DNA from: Bacteroidales bacterium
GTDB taxonomy: Bacteria > Bacteroidota > Bacteroidia > Bacteroidales > PUMT01
DNA: 63,415 nt
Direction of reading: 5' to 3'
Assembly: GCA_007135095.1 (NCBI GenBank)
Contig: SLJO01000164.1
Coordinates: forward strand, 1 to 63,415
Under the pieces are notes generated by a model, which searched no databases, had not been told where the DNA came from, and saw only the letters and a program-made list of their open reading frames with translations. Positions within the stretch are counted from its first letter, which is position 1, and every line of letters starts with the position of its first letter. The position numbers and the translations under genes were made by a program. This document shows, one piece after another, positions 40,941-49,953 of the stretch.

Positions 40941-42224
40941 TCAGGGATTCCCTATCCTGTAAAGATGACTGTCGGTCCTGATCAGAAGGCTGTTTCTGAG
41001 AATAGCAGGTGTGGCCCAGATCTCTCCATCGAGATTGTTTTCGGCGATGATATTTAATTCCCTCCCTGCCTCAATTATTATGGTTTCTCCCCTTGTTGAG
41101 CTGAAATAAACCTTTCCGTTGGCATAAACCGGGGATGAGTTAACCTGGCTTCTCAAACGATGAGACCATACATCCTCGCCACTTAAGGCATCTATGCACC
41201 TCATAATGCGGGTGGCATCGACTGTATATATAAGCCCGTCCCTGATTACGGGAGTTGACAGGGGGAAAGGTGCAATGGTTTTAGTCCATAGAACATTGGT
41301 TTCTGAAATATCGCCGGTTCCATCAGGATTTACTGCCATTAACTCCGAAAATCTGGCCCGGTTTTCATCCACCATAAATCCTGTTTCAAAATATACAATT
41401 CCGTTCTCTTCGAAAGGCATTGCAACAGTTGATTCGGCACCCCTGATAATGCTCCAGACCTCTTCCCCCGTAAGGGGATCATATGCATTAATGATCGCCG
41501 AACCATTTGAAATAATCAGATCCCTTCCATTAACATTTACCAGAAGCGGTGTAACATATGCTTTCGTGCCAATTCGCGGAATAGTTTTATACGGTTCTTC
41601 CTGGCGATGAGTTTTCCAGACATTTTTACCGCTGCGCTTGTCAAGTGCAACAATAAATCTTTTGTCCACCCCCTCATAATGCAGGATCAACAAGTCATTG
41701 TATAAAAAAGCTGAAGAACCCGGACCCTGGACGTGGTCACACTCCAGATCCGTACGGGTCCATCTGAGGGAACCATCAGATGTGTTAATGCATGCTGTTC
41801 CCAGGCTGCCATAATGAACATACACATAGCCTTTTTCAATGGCAGGTGTTGGTGATGAAAAGCTATTTATATCGTGTTTACGAATCGTTGATCCGGATGA
41901 AAAAACCGTTATATCAAATAATATATCACCGGTTGTAAAATCCAGGCAAAGGGCAGAAAGTTCCTTGCCATCAGCCGTGGCAGTGGTTACCCATACCTGA
42001 TCACCGAAAACTACAGGAGATGACCATCCCCTGCCATGAATAGCTGTTTTCCATTTAATTGCAGTTTCTTCATCCCAGGTTACGGGCTCATTATCAACTA
42101 TTGCGATTCCATTGAGGTTACTGCCCCTGAAATGGGTCCAGTTGTCCTGTGGCGGACTATCGCTGCTGCAACCTTGTAAAGCGGCAAGAAAAAGGAGGGT
42201 AATGGCCGGCAATAATATTTTCAT
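40941..42224 (-). CDS. PQQ-like beta-propeller lipoprotein
   Basis: From the ATG at 42224 the protein has a lipoprotein signal ending LAALQGC. WTHFRGSNLNG and then repeated propeller blades follow: IKWKTAIHGRGWSSPVVFGD, TGDILFDITVF, SGKNVWKTHRQEEPYKTIPR, TGEEVWSIIRGAESTVAMPF, SGEDVWSHRLRSQVNSSPVY. Such PQQ-like domains often do not bind PQQ and serve as binding scaffolds, as in BamB-like or Planctomycete/Bacteroidota secreted propellers. There is no catalytic domain. It is divergent from the glycoside hydrolase gene. The frame could be extended to 42287, but the signal then becomes internal. Confidence 0.85.
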   Translation of the reverse strand: MKILLPAITLLFLAALQGCSSDSPPQDNWTHFRGSNLNGIAIVDNEPVTWDEETAIKWKTAIHGRGWSSPVVFGDQVWVTTATADGKELSALCLDFTTGDILFDITVFSSGSTIRKHDINSFSSPTPAIEKGYVYVHYGSLGTACINTSDGSLRWTRTDLECDHVQGPGSSAFLYNDLLILHYEGVDKRFIVALDKRSGKNVWKTHRQEEPYKTIPRIGTKAYVTPLLVNVNGRDLIISNGSAIINAYDPLTGEEVWSIIRGAESTVAMPFEENGIVYFETGFMVDENRARFSELMAVNPDGTGDISETNVLWTKTIAPFPLSTPVIRDGLIYTVDATRIMRCIDALSGEDVWSHRLRSQVNSSPVYANGKVYFSSTRGETIIIEAGRELNIIAENNLDGEIWATPAILRNSLLIRTDSHLYRIGNP

Positions 42225-42548
42225 AATGTTAACCTTTAAGTTATCAAACAGATTGAGGTATCTTAATCGTATTGAAAACATTGACACATACCGGTGATGA
42301 CAGGTAATTTAAAGAGTACCTCAGGTAAATATAATAAAAAAAAGGGATCCGCCATTTTCGTGATATATTATAAACACCCACCGGAATGAAATTATGGTCA
42401 GAGGGAATTTTACAGCCAACTGATCAAGGGAGAAAGCACTTATGATAATTATGTTTAATATTGTAAATTGCAATAATTATTAACGGGTAACGCCTGCTGC
42501 ACTGGTATTGGTTTTTCATTATTGCAAGCTTCCCTAAAAAAATTGGTT
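42225..42548. other. Divergent intergenic region between propeller and glycoside hydrolase genes
   Basis: AT-rich, 324 bp, presumably with both promoters. TATGTTTA at about 42448-42455 is a weak -7 candidate for the plus-strand gene. No gene or repeat seen. Confidence 0.35.
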
Positions 42549-43958
42549 ATGAGATCACCACTATTTACCCTTTCCATGCTTTTTGCTTTAACTACAATCC
42601 TTTCCTGCTCCCCGGGTCCGCGGGAAAACCATGTTAACACAACAGGTATCGATATAAGCCGGAATCACCCCGCCTACTGGGCATATAATGGGGAAAGCAC
42701 CCTGCTTTTAGGAGGCTCCGTGGAAGATAATCTTTTCCAGATTCCCGGGCTGGCTGAGCATCTGGATCTGCTCGTATCGGCAGGGGGTAATTATGTCAGA
42801 AACACTATGTCAAGCAGGGATACCGGAAATGTATGGGCTCACAAAATGCTTGATAACGGCCTTTATGACCTCGGTCAATGGAACGATGAGTACTGGCGGA
42901 GGTTTGAAGTATTCCTTGAGGAAACGGCAAAACGGGATGTCGTTGTACAGATTGAAATATGGGCGACTTTCGATTATTACACTGATGATTTTGCCAGGCC
43001 AAACTGGAACATAAATCCATTCAACCCGAATAACAACGTAAATTATGATGTATATTATTCCAAGCTGCCGGAAACAGTAGACACACATCCTGTCAGGACA
43101 GAGAACAACTTTTTCCGCTCTGTTCCCTCGCAGATGGCCCTGTGGCTCGTGCTTTGGTACCAGCAGCAATTCGTTGACAAGATACTCTCCCACACCCTTC
43201 AGTATGACCATGTGTTGTATTGCATGAATAACGAAACATCGGTTTCATCCGATTGGGGGAAATACTGGGCTAAATATATTCAGAAGCGTGCTTTTCTGGC
43301 CGGGAAAAACGTTCATACCACCGATATGTGGAATCCAAGATGGCTCAACCACCCTTTTCATGCAGAATCGTTTGACAATCCGGATATTTTCACCTTTGTT
43401 GAATTCTCACAGAACAATCACCAGTCGGGCGATGAACACTGGAATAATGCTATTAACCAGATAGAAGAGCTGAAAAAAATGGGAAATATGAGGCCTATAA
43501 CCAATGTTAAGATATATGGCAACGACGAGGGATTATACAAAACCACCAGGGATGCTGTTGAGAACTTCATCAAGAATTTGCTGCTGGGCTGCTCTTCTTC
43601 AAGATTCCACAGGCCCCCGGCAGGCCAGGGCCTGAATGAAACAGCACAGGCAGTTATTCGAAGCATGAGGGACCTTAGCAGTAAAATGGATTTTTTTGAA
43701 GGGCAGCCAGCCAATGATATTCTGCTCTCAAGGCAGGAAGGCGGATCCTACTGCAGGGCAATTCCCGGAAAGGAATATGCGGTTTATTTCCCTGCAGGCG
43801 GGTCGGTGGAAATTGATTTGAGCCGGTTCAGATCACAGCCTGAACTTGAATGGCTTGACGTGCTTAACACCCAATGGCATACCCCTGTAAAGCTTGAAAG
43901 GGGCATGGTTAAACTTGAAACTCCCGGCAAGGGGCATTGGGTGGCACTGATAAGGTAG
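42549..43958 (+). CDS. Secreted GH-A clan-like glycoside hydrolase lipoprotein (DUF4038-type)
   Basis: The ATG at 42549 (MRSPLFTLSMLFALTTILSC) gives a lipoprotein signal; the in-frame TTG at 42522 is less likely. A TIM barrel follows, with HPAYWAYNGESTLLLGGS, AGGNYVRNTM, RDVVVQIEIWATFDYY and YDHVLYCMNNETS. The Asn-Glu of MNNE is the expected acid/base, and the Glu of FTFVEFSQNN a candidate nucleophile. The C-terminal 80 residues form a small beta domain (YAVYFPAGGSVEIDL) like the putative collagen-binding domain that often accompanies DUF4038 hydrolases. It probably acts on plant or algal glycan outside the cytoplasm. The following GH20 gene is 61 bp away on the same strand. Confidence 0.75.
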   Translation: MRSPLFTLSMLFALTTILSCSPGPRENHVNTTGIDISRNHPAYWAYNGESTLLLGGSVEDNLFQIPGLAEHLDLLVSAGGNYVRNTMSSRDTGNVWAHKMLDNGLYDLGQWNDEYWRRFEVFLEETAKRDVVVQIEIWATFDYYTDDFARPNWNINPFNPNNNVNYDVYYSKLPETVDTHPVRTENNFFRSVPSQMALWLVLWYQQQFVDKILSHTLQYDHVLYCMNNETSVSSDWGKYWAKYIQKRAFLAGKNVHTTDMWNPRWLNHPFHAESFDNPDIFTFVEFSQNNHQSGDEHWNNAINQIEELKKMGNMRPITNVKIYGNDEGLYKTTRDAVENFIKNLLLGCSSSRFHRPPAGQGLNETAQAVIRSMRDLSSKMDFFEGQPANDILLSRQEGGSYCRAIPGKEYAVYFPAGGSVEIDLSRFRSQPELEWLDVLNTQWHTPVKLERGMVKLETPGKGHWVALIR

Positions 43959-44019
43959 CAGGGCCCTTTTTTCCTGAAGGCCATTAAATATATTTTTTAA
44001 CTCTAATTTTTTATCACCT

Positions 44020-45597
44020 ATGAGATTTGCATTTTTTGTCTTACTTATTTTTATTGCAGTCCGGCTGGAAGGGACAGAGAACCCCTCCATCATTCCCGCT
44101 CCTTCATTTTATGAAATCAGGCAGGGCTTTTTCAGGTTAAATGAAAAAACACGTTTATTTGCCGATCCTGAATTTGCACCAGAACTGCATTTTATGCAAA
44201 AAGAGTTGTTAAGGTACCAGGAGGTTGCCGTAAGCATTTCAGACCATGAAGCCGAAGCGGATGTAATCTTCAAATTAAGGGAAATGGATGGTGATATGAT
44301 GTACCAGGCTGAAGTAACTCAAAACAAGATATATGTTTACGCTGAATCGGGTGAGGGAGTATTCTACGGCGCTATTTCGTTACTTCAGTTAATTAACAAT
44401 TCCGCTCCGGAGGGTAATGATCTTTTAGTGCCTTCGATCATGATAAAGGATTCTCCTGTATATGAATGGCGGGGAATTATGCTGGATGAAAGCCGCCATT
44501 TTTTTGGCAAGGAAAAAGTGAAATTCCTCCTTGACTGGATGGCTTATTATAAGCTGAACCGGTTTCACTGGCATTTAACCGATGAGCCCGGATGGCGGAT
44601 TGAGATAAGGAAGTATCCGAAACTCGGATTAGTCGGCGGAATAGGGAACCACACAAATCCCCACACACCGGCACTCTTTTATACGCAGGAGGATATCAGC
44701 GAGATAGTTTCTTATGCCCGCGAAAGGCATATTATAGTAATTCCCGAAATAGATATGCCCGGTCATGCCACTGCTGCCAACAGGGCCTATCCTGAATACA
44801 GCGGCGGGGGTTCGGAAAGATTTCCTGACTGGACTTTCCATCCGGGCAAAGAAAAAACATACCAGTATTTAACAGACATTTTAAGGGAGGTCAATGTTCT
44901 GTTTCCCTCTCAAATGATTCACCTGGGAGGTGATGAGGTAAGCTTCGGGAACGAACAGTGGAAGTCAGATCCAGATGTGCAGGATCTGATGAAGCGTGAG
45001 AATCTTAGTGATTTAAAGGCAGTTGAAAATTATTTCATGCACCGGATGGCCGATTCCCTTATAAATCTGAATAATAATGTTCTGGTGTGGGACGAGATGG
45101 CTGGTGCAGGTCTGCCCATCGACAAGAGCATAATTTTTTGGTGGAGACACGACCTGCCCGAACAGTTGCAACTCGGACTCCAAAATGGTTACCGCACTGT
45201 AATTTGTCCGCGCTTACCTTTTTATTTTGACTTTGTCCAGAATGAATCGCACCGTTCGGGGAGAAGGTGGGATAATAACTACAACAGGCTGAAGGATGTT
45301 TATGGATTTTCACTTTCACCTCTCCTTATCGGGGAAGAATATAAACCATTGATTTTAGGCTTCCAGGCAAACCTCTGGACAGAAACCATAAATACTGCCG
45401 ACCGGCTTGATTTTATGACCTTTCCGCGTATTGCGGCTTTGGCAGAAGCCGTCTGGTCAACCGGAAGTCAGAAAGATTACGACCGTTTTTTACTGCGCCT
45501 GGAAAACCATTTAGAGCTGTTCAGGGACCATAAAATCTACTTTTTTAACCCCTTTGATGAAAACGAACATCCCGAACCGGTACTTATGGTCAGATAA
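44020..45597 (+). CDS. Beta-N-acetylhexosaminidase, glycoside hydrolase family 20
   Basis: A signal peptide (MRFAFFVLLIFIAVRLEG) is followed by the GH20b domain (NPSIIPAPSFYEIRQGFFRL to about residue 145). The catalytic TIM barrel contains YEWRGIMLDESRHFFG, LNRFHWHLTDEPGWRIEI, VIPEIDMPGHA and the catalytic Asp-Glu in HLGGDEVSFG. QANLWTETI closes the active site. The length (525 residues) is normal. It removes terminal GlcNAc or GalNAc residues in the periplasm or at the surface, for example in chitin, glycoprotein or cell-wall recycling. Confidence 0.95.
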   Translation: MRFAFFVLLIFIAVRLEGTENPSIIPAPSFYEIRQGFFRLNEKTRLFADPEFAPELHFMQKELLRYQEVAVSISDHEAEADVIFKLREMDGDMMYQAEVTQNKIYVYAESGEGVFYGAISLLQLINNSAPEGNDLLVPSIMIKDSPVYEWRGIMLDESRHFFGKEKVKFLLDWMAYYKLNRFHWHLTDEPGWRIEIRKYPKLGLVGGIGNHTNPHTPALFYTQEDISEIVSYARERHIIVIPEIDMPGHATAANRAYPEYSGGGSERFPDWTFHPGKEKTYQYLTDILREVNVLFPSQMIHLGGDEVSFGNEQWKSDPDVQDLMKRENLSDLKAVENYFMHRMADSLINLNNNVLVWDEMAGAGLPIDKSIIFWWRHDLPEQLQLGLQNGYRTVICPRLPFYFDFVQNESHRSGRRWDNNYNRLKDVYGFSLSPLLIGEEYKPLILGFQANLWTETINTADRLDFMTFPRIAALAEAVWSTGSQKDYDRFLLRLENHLELFRDHKIYFFNPFDENEHPEPVLMVR

Positions 45598-45619
45598 GCT
45601 GCTCCTGCACTCACAGGCA

Positions 45620-45920
45620 GGGCTGCGATGCGAATAAATTCCCTGACATCATTAGCTGTTACATTGGCAACGCTTTTTATCTCCTTTTCCATCCATAAAT
45701 GGCGGGAGTAATCCAGGCGATACAAATAATCCTGATCCCCACTCTCTTTCCGTATGGCGTTAATTACCAGCCTTCCACCCGGCTTCAGGCATTCCATGGC
45801 ATGAACAACCGGCTTCCATGCGGGCGTGGTATCTATAATGCAGTCATAAAACCGGGGATAATCTTCCCCGATAAAGACAGTGTTTCAATGCTGCAAGCAT
45901 CGGAGATGATCACAACAGGA
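45620..45920 (-). pseudogene. Remnant of a zinc-dependent alcohol dehydrogenase
   Basis: The minus strand reads YPRFYDCIIDTTPAWKPVVH, AMECLKPGGRLVINAIRKE, LDYSRHLWMEKEIKSVANVT and ANDVREFIRIAA. This is the C-terminal third of a zinc-type MDR alcohol dehydrogenase. After IRIAA the similarity stops and the frame runs into the GH20 3' end. Upstream, stops and a frame change separate it from a short VVIISDA-like Rossmann fragment. The catalytic N-terminal two-thirds is missing, so the gene is dead. Confidence 0.75.
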
Positions 45921-46067
45921 AAGTTTCCTTATTTTTTGTATATTTATGTTTGCAAGATGTTTTTTTGACAGCTTCGAAAACCAACCCTGCAGCCCATCAA
46001 TGCGCTTCAGTCAAAAGGGAACCGGATTGCCGGGCTCAATACTGGCAGGATTATCATTTTTCACAAC

Positions 46068-49000
46068 ATGATTAACAGGATGATTCGTTTCTTTCTGGAT
46101 AACCGGCTGGTGTCCTGGCTGCTTATGATTTTTCTGATCGGCTGGGGTGTTTCGGTTGCACCCTTTAACTGGCAGATAGATATTCTGCCCCGCGACCCGG
46201 TGCCAGTGGATGCCATACCCGATATTGGAGAAAACCAGCAGATCATCTTCACCGAATGGATGGGGCGCTCTCCCCAGGATATCGAAGACCAGATAACCTA
46301 TCCCCTAACCTCATCGCTGCTTGGAATACCCGGAGTTACAAGCATACGAAGCACATCGATGTTCGGCTTTTCAAGTATTTATGTGATCTTCGATGAGGGC
46401 GTCGAATATTACTGGAGCCGCTCCAGGATCCTGGAAAAACTTAACGCACTGCCTGCCGGACTGCTGCCCGGAGGGGTAAGTCCGCAACTGGGGCCCGATG
46501 CAACGGCACTGGGACAGGTTTTCTGGTATACCCTTGACGGACTGGATCAGCAGGGAAACATCGCGGGAGGCTGGGATCTGCACGAGCTGCGGTCCATACA
46601 GGATTTTTTCGTGCGGCTCGCCCTGAGCAGCGTGCAGGGTGTTTCCGAGGTGGCCAGCGTTGGCGGGTATGTGAAGGAATACCAGGTAGATCTTGATCCC
46701 GATGCACTGAGGGAATTCGACATTTCCATTATGATGGTGGCCCGTGCCCTGCAGCAAAGCAACCGCGAAACTGCCGCCAACACCATGGAGTACAACCTGG
46801 CCGAATACCTGATTCGGGGACTGGGGTATGTGGAGTCGCTGGAGGATATCAGGGAAACGGTAATCACTGTTAATAACAATGTGCCGGTTCTCATAGAAGA
46901 TGTTGCAAGGGTAAACATCGGTCCCGCGGTACGGAACCATGGCGGAATACTTGACAAGGGGGGAGTGGAGACGGTGGGAGGCGTTGTTGTGGCCCGTTTC
47001 GGGGAAAATCCACTGCAGGTCATTCAGAATGTCAAGGACAGGATCGGGGAGATCAGCGCCGGACTTCCCTCGCGTGAACTACCCGATGGCACGGTTTCGC
47101 AGGTAACAATAGTGCCGTTTTATGACCGCACCCAGCTTATCTACGAAACGCTGGGCACGCTCAATGACGCAATAATCCTGCAGATACTTATATCGATAAT
47201 TGTCATTATAGTGATGGTGTACCACCTGCGCACATCGCTTCTTATTTCCGCGCTGCTGCCCCTGGCAGTGCTTATGACCTTTATTATGATGAGGTATTTC
47301 GGGGTGGATGCCAATATAGTCGCGCTCTCGGGCATTGCCATTTCAATAGGCACAATGGTGGACCTGGGGATAATAATGAATGAAAACATCCTTCGCCACC
47401 TGCAGGAGGCACGAAATGCCGCAGCGAACCGGCTGGAGATTATTTATGAGGCGGCTGCCGAAGTGGCCCCCGCAATAGTAACGGCCGTCAGCACCACCAT
47501 TGTCAGTTTCCTGCCGGTATTTACCCTTCAGGCTGCAGAAGGGCGGCTCTTTTCCCCCCTGGCATTCACAAAAACCTTTGCCCTGGTGGCTTCTCTTATT
47601 ATCACCATTGCCTTTATGCCGGCACTGGCCTGGCAGTTTTCTGGCAGGGTAAGGATGCCGCGGTTCAGGGAGCGGTTCAGGGGCCGTTACCTGAAACCGG
47701 TATTGAACAGCATGCTTATCCTGGCAGGAATACTGATTGCCATTTTCATTCTGTGGTGGGGCGGACTGTTTTTTATCCTGCTGGGGCTATCGGGATTGCT
47801 GCAGGAGATGTTCCCCGAAAGGGTGAAGCCGCATAAAAATTTCATTAACCTGGGAATAGTCCTGCTGGTGGTCCTTGTATTGCTTGGCACCCAGTGGCAG
47901 CCCGTTGGCGTGGAACGGAGCCTTTTTATAAATATCCTGTTCCTGCTGCTTGTCATTGCACTTGTGCTGGGGATATTCAGGCTTTTCCTTTATTACTACC
48001 CCAGGCTGCTGGTATGGTGCATCAGCAATAAGAAAATCTTCCTTGTCATCCCGGCATTCCTGCTTGTACTCGGGTTTACCATCTGGGTGGGCTTTGGCTC
48101 TGTTTTCGGCTTTGTGGCCAGGGGATTTGATAATATAGGCGTGAATATCCGCCCCACCAGAGTGTGGACCGGCTTGTATCATGCTTTTCCCGGACTGGGA
48201 AGGGAGTTTATGCCCGCGCTGGATGAAGGCAGTTTCCTGCTTATGCCCACCACCATGCCCCATACGGGCATAGAATATAATTTAAGGGTGCTTCAGGAGC
48301 TTGACCGTCGGGTGCAGTCGATTCCCGAGGTGGAAATGGTGGTGGGCAAGGCCGGAAGGGCCGAAAGTCCCCTCGATCCTGCCCCGATGACCATGTTCGA
48401 GAATGTGATCAACTACAAGACAGAATACATAACCGATATGGATGGCCGCAGAATTCGTTTCCGGGTAAACAATGAAGGGGAATTCGTGCGCGATGAAAAT
48501 AATGAGCTTATCCCCCACCGCCGTGGCCGTTATTACCGTCAATGGCGCGATCATATTGAAACACCCGATGATATATGGCGGGAAATAACCCGGGCCGCAA
48601 GGTTTCCGGGACTAACATCGGCGCCGCGCCTTCAGCCCATCGAAACGCGCCTTGTGATGCTGCAGACGGGTATGCGTGCACCGATGGGCATGAAAGTCTT
48701 TGGCCCCGACCTGGAGACTATTGATGATTTTGCCATGCAGATGGAAAGATTATTGCAGCAGGTGCCTTTTATCAGGGGAACCACGGTATTCGCCGACCGG
48801 GTGGTGGGCAAGCCTTACCTGGAGATACGTCCCGACCGTCGGGCACTGGCACGGCACGGCATATCCATCGAAGATTTCCTTGACGTTGTGGAAGTTGCCA
48901 TCGGAGGCATGACTATGACAACCACCGTGGAAGGCAGGGAGCGGTACAATATCCGGGCCCGGTATGGGCGGGAATTCCGTGATAATCCCCATACCCTTGA

Positions 49001-49898
49001 AAATATCTGGCTCCATGCAGCACCCGGGTATCATCTGCCACTGGGGGAGGTGGCCGAAATTACTTTCCGCAGGGGTCCGGGCATGATAAGGGGGGAAGAC
49101 ACCTTCCTGGTGGCTTATATAACCTTTGACAAGGAAGAGGGGCATGCAGACCTTTCTGTTATCCAGCAGGCAATAGAGATGATACAGCAAAGGATTGAGG
49201 GGGGAGAGCTTGTTGTTCCCGAAGGCGTCACCTTCCATTTTTCCGGCGAATATGAAAACCAGCTTCGTGCCGAACGCAGGCTGATGCTGGTTATTCCATT
49301 GTCGATGATTGTTATTTTCCTGATACTGTATTTCCAGTTTCGCTCGGTGGCCACCTCGCTGATGATATTTTCGGCCATTGCCCTGGCTTTCTCGGGCGGC
49401 TTTTTGATGCTGTGGCTCTATGCACAGCCCTGGTTCCTTAACTTCAGTGCATTTGGTGTGAACATGCGTGACCTTTTCCATATGGATGTGGTAAATCTCA
49501 GCGTGGCCGTCTGGGTAGGGTTTATTGCCCTGTTCGGTATTGCCACCGATGACGGGGTGCTGATAGCAACCTACCTGAAAGACTCCTTCAGGAAACATAA
49601 GCCGGAAAACCGGGAGGAGCTTCACCAGGCAGTGCTGGAGGCAGGCAGCAAGAGGATTCGCCCGGCACTGATGACAACGGCAACAACCCTCCTGGCACTA
49701 TTGCCCATTCTTTCCTCCATTGGAAGGGGGGCCGATATAATGATACCAATGGCTATTCCTGTCTTTGGCGGTATGACCATAGCACTTATAACTCTTTTCC
49801 TGGTGCCGGTCTTATTTACAGGGTGGAACGAATGGCTGATGGAAAGGGAAAGGGACCTGAAGGGTCCGGGTGAAAATACCCACGGAGCCGATATATAA
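46068..49898 (+). CDS. cusA: CusA-type heavy-metal efflux RND transporter
   Basis: The inner-membrane pump (1,276 residues) of a tripartite RND system starts MINRMIRFFLDNRLVSWLL with DAIPDIGENQQIIFTEWMGR. The proton-relay segment SIGTMVDLGIIMNEN is of the CusA type. The three Met of the E. coli Cu(I)/Ag(I) site have counterparts: M726 (LLMPTTMP), M776 (APMTMF) and M864 (RLVMLQTG). An insertion of about 100 residues at roughly 543-640 adds three or so hydrophobic segments (ILAGILIAIFILWWGG, LGIVLLVVLVLLG, ILFLLLVIALVLGIF) not found in E. coli CusA. It is first of three genes followed by the outer-membrane and adaptor subunits. Confidence 0.93.
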   Translation: MINRMIRFFLDNRLVSWLLMIFLIGWGVSVAPFNWQIDILPRDPVPVDAIPDIGENQQIIFTEWMGRSPQDIEDQITYPLTSSLLGIPGVTSIRSTSMFGFSSIYVIFDEGVEYYWSRSRILEKLNALPAGLLPGGVSPQLGPDATALGQVFWYTLDGLDQQGNIAGGWDLHELRSIQDFFVRLALSSVQGVSEVASVGGYVKEYQVDLDPDALREFDISIMMVARALQQSNRETAANTMEYNLAEYLIRGLGYVESLEDIRETVITVNNNVPVLIEDVARVNIGPAVRNHGGILDKGGVETVGGVVVARFGENPLQVIQNVKDRIGEISAGLPSRELPDGTVSQVTIVPFYDRTQLIYETLGTLNDAIILQILISIIVIIVMVYHLRTSLLISALLPLAVLMTFIMMRYFGVDANIVALSGIAISIGTMVDLGIIMNENILRHLQEARNAAANRLEIIYEAAAEVAPAIVTAVSTTIVSFLPVFTLQAAEGRLFSPLAFTKTFALVASLIITIAFMPALAWQFSGRVRMPRFRERFRGRYLKPVLNSMLILAGILIAIFILWWGGLFFILLGLSGLLQEMFPERVKPHKNFINLGIVLLVVLVLLGTQWQPVGVERSLFINILFLLLVIALVLGIFRLFLYYYPRLLVWCISNKKIFLVIPAFLLVLGFTIWVGFGSVFGFVARGFDNIGVNIRPTRVWTGLYHAFPGLGREFMPALDEGSFLLMPTTMPHTGIEYNLRVLQELDRRVQSIPEVEMVVGKAGRAESPLDPAPMTMFENVINYKTEYITDMDGRRIRFRVNNEGEFVRDENNELIPHRRGRYYRQWRDHIETPDDIWREITRAARFPGLTSAPRLQPIETRLVMLQTGMRAPMGMKVFGPDLETIDDFAMQMERLLQQVPFIRGTTVFADRVVGKPYLEIRPDRRALARHGISIEDFLDVVEVAIGGMTMTTTVEGRERYNIRARYGREFRDNPHTLENIWLHAAPGYHLPLGEVAEITFRRGPGMIRGEDTFLVAYITFDKEEGHADLSVIQQAIEMIQQRIEGGELVVPEGVTFHFSGEYENQLRAERRLMLVIPLSMIVIFLILYFQFRSVATSLMIFSAIALAFSGGFLMLWLYAQPWFLNFSAFGVNMRDLFHMDVVNLSVAVWVGFIALFGIATDDGVLIATYLKDSFRKHKPENREELHQAVLEAGSKRIRPALMTTATTLLALLPILSSIGRGADIMIPMAIPVFGGMTIALITLFLVPVLFTGWNEWLMERERDLKGPGENTHGADI

Positions 49899-49953
49899 AG
49901 GCAGGGATCAGCTTTTATCCCGTATATAATTTAAAATAGATCCTTTGATACCG

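Noticed and set aside
48750-49625. 291-aa minus-strand frame inside cusA
   Set aside because: It is the antisense of conserved CusA domains and has no recognisable motif.
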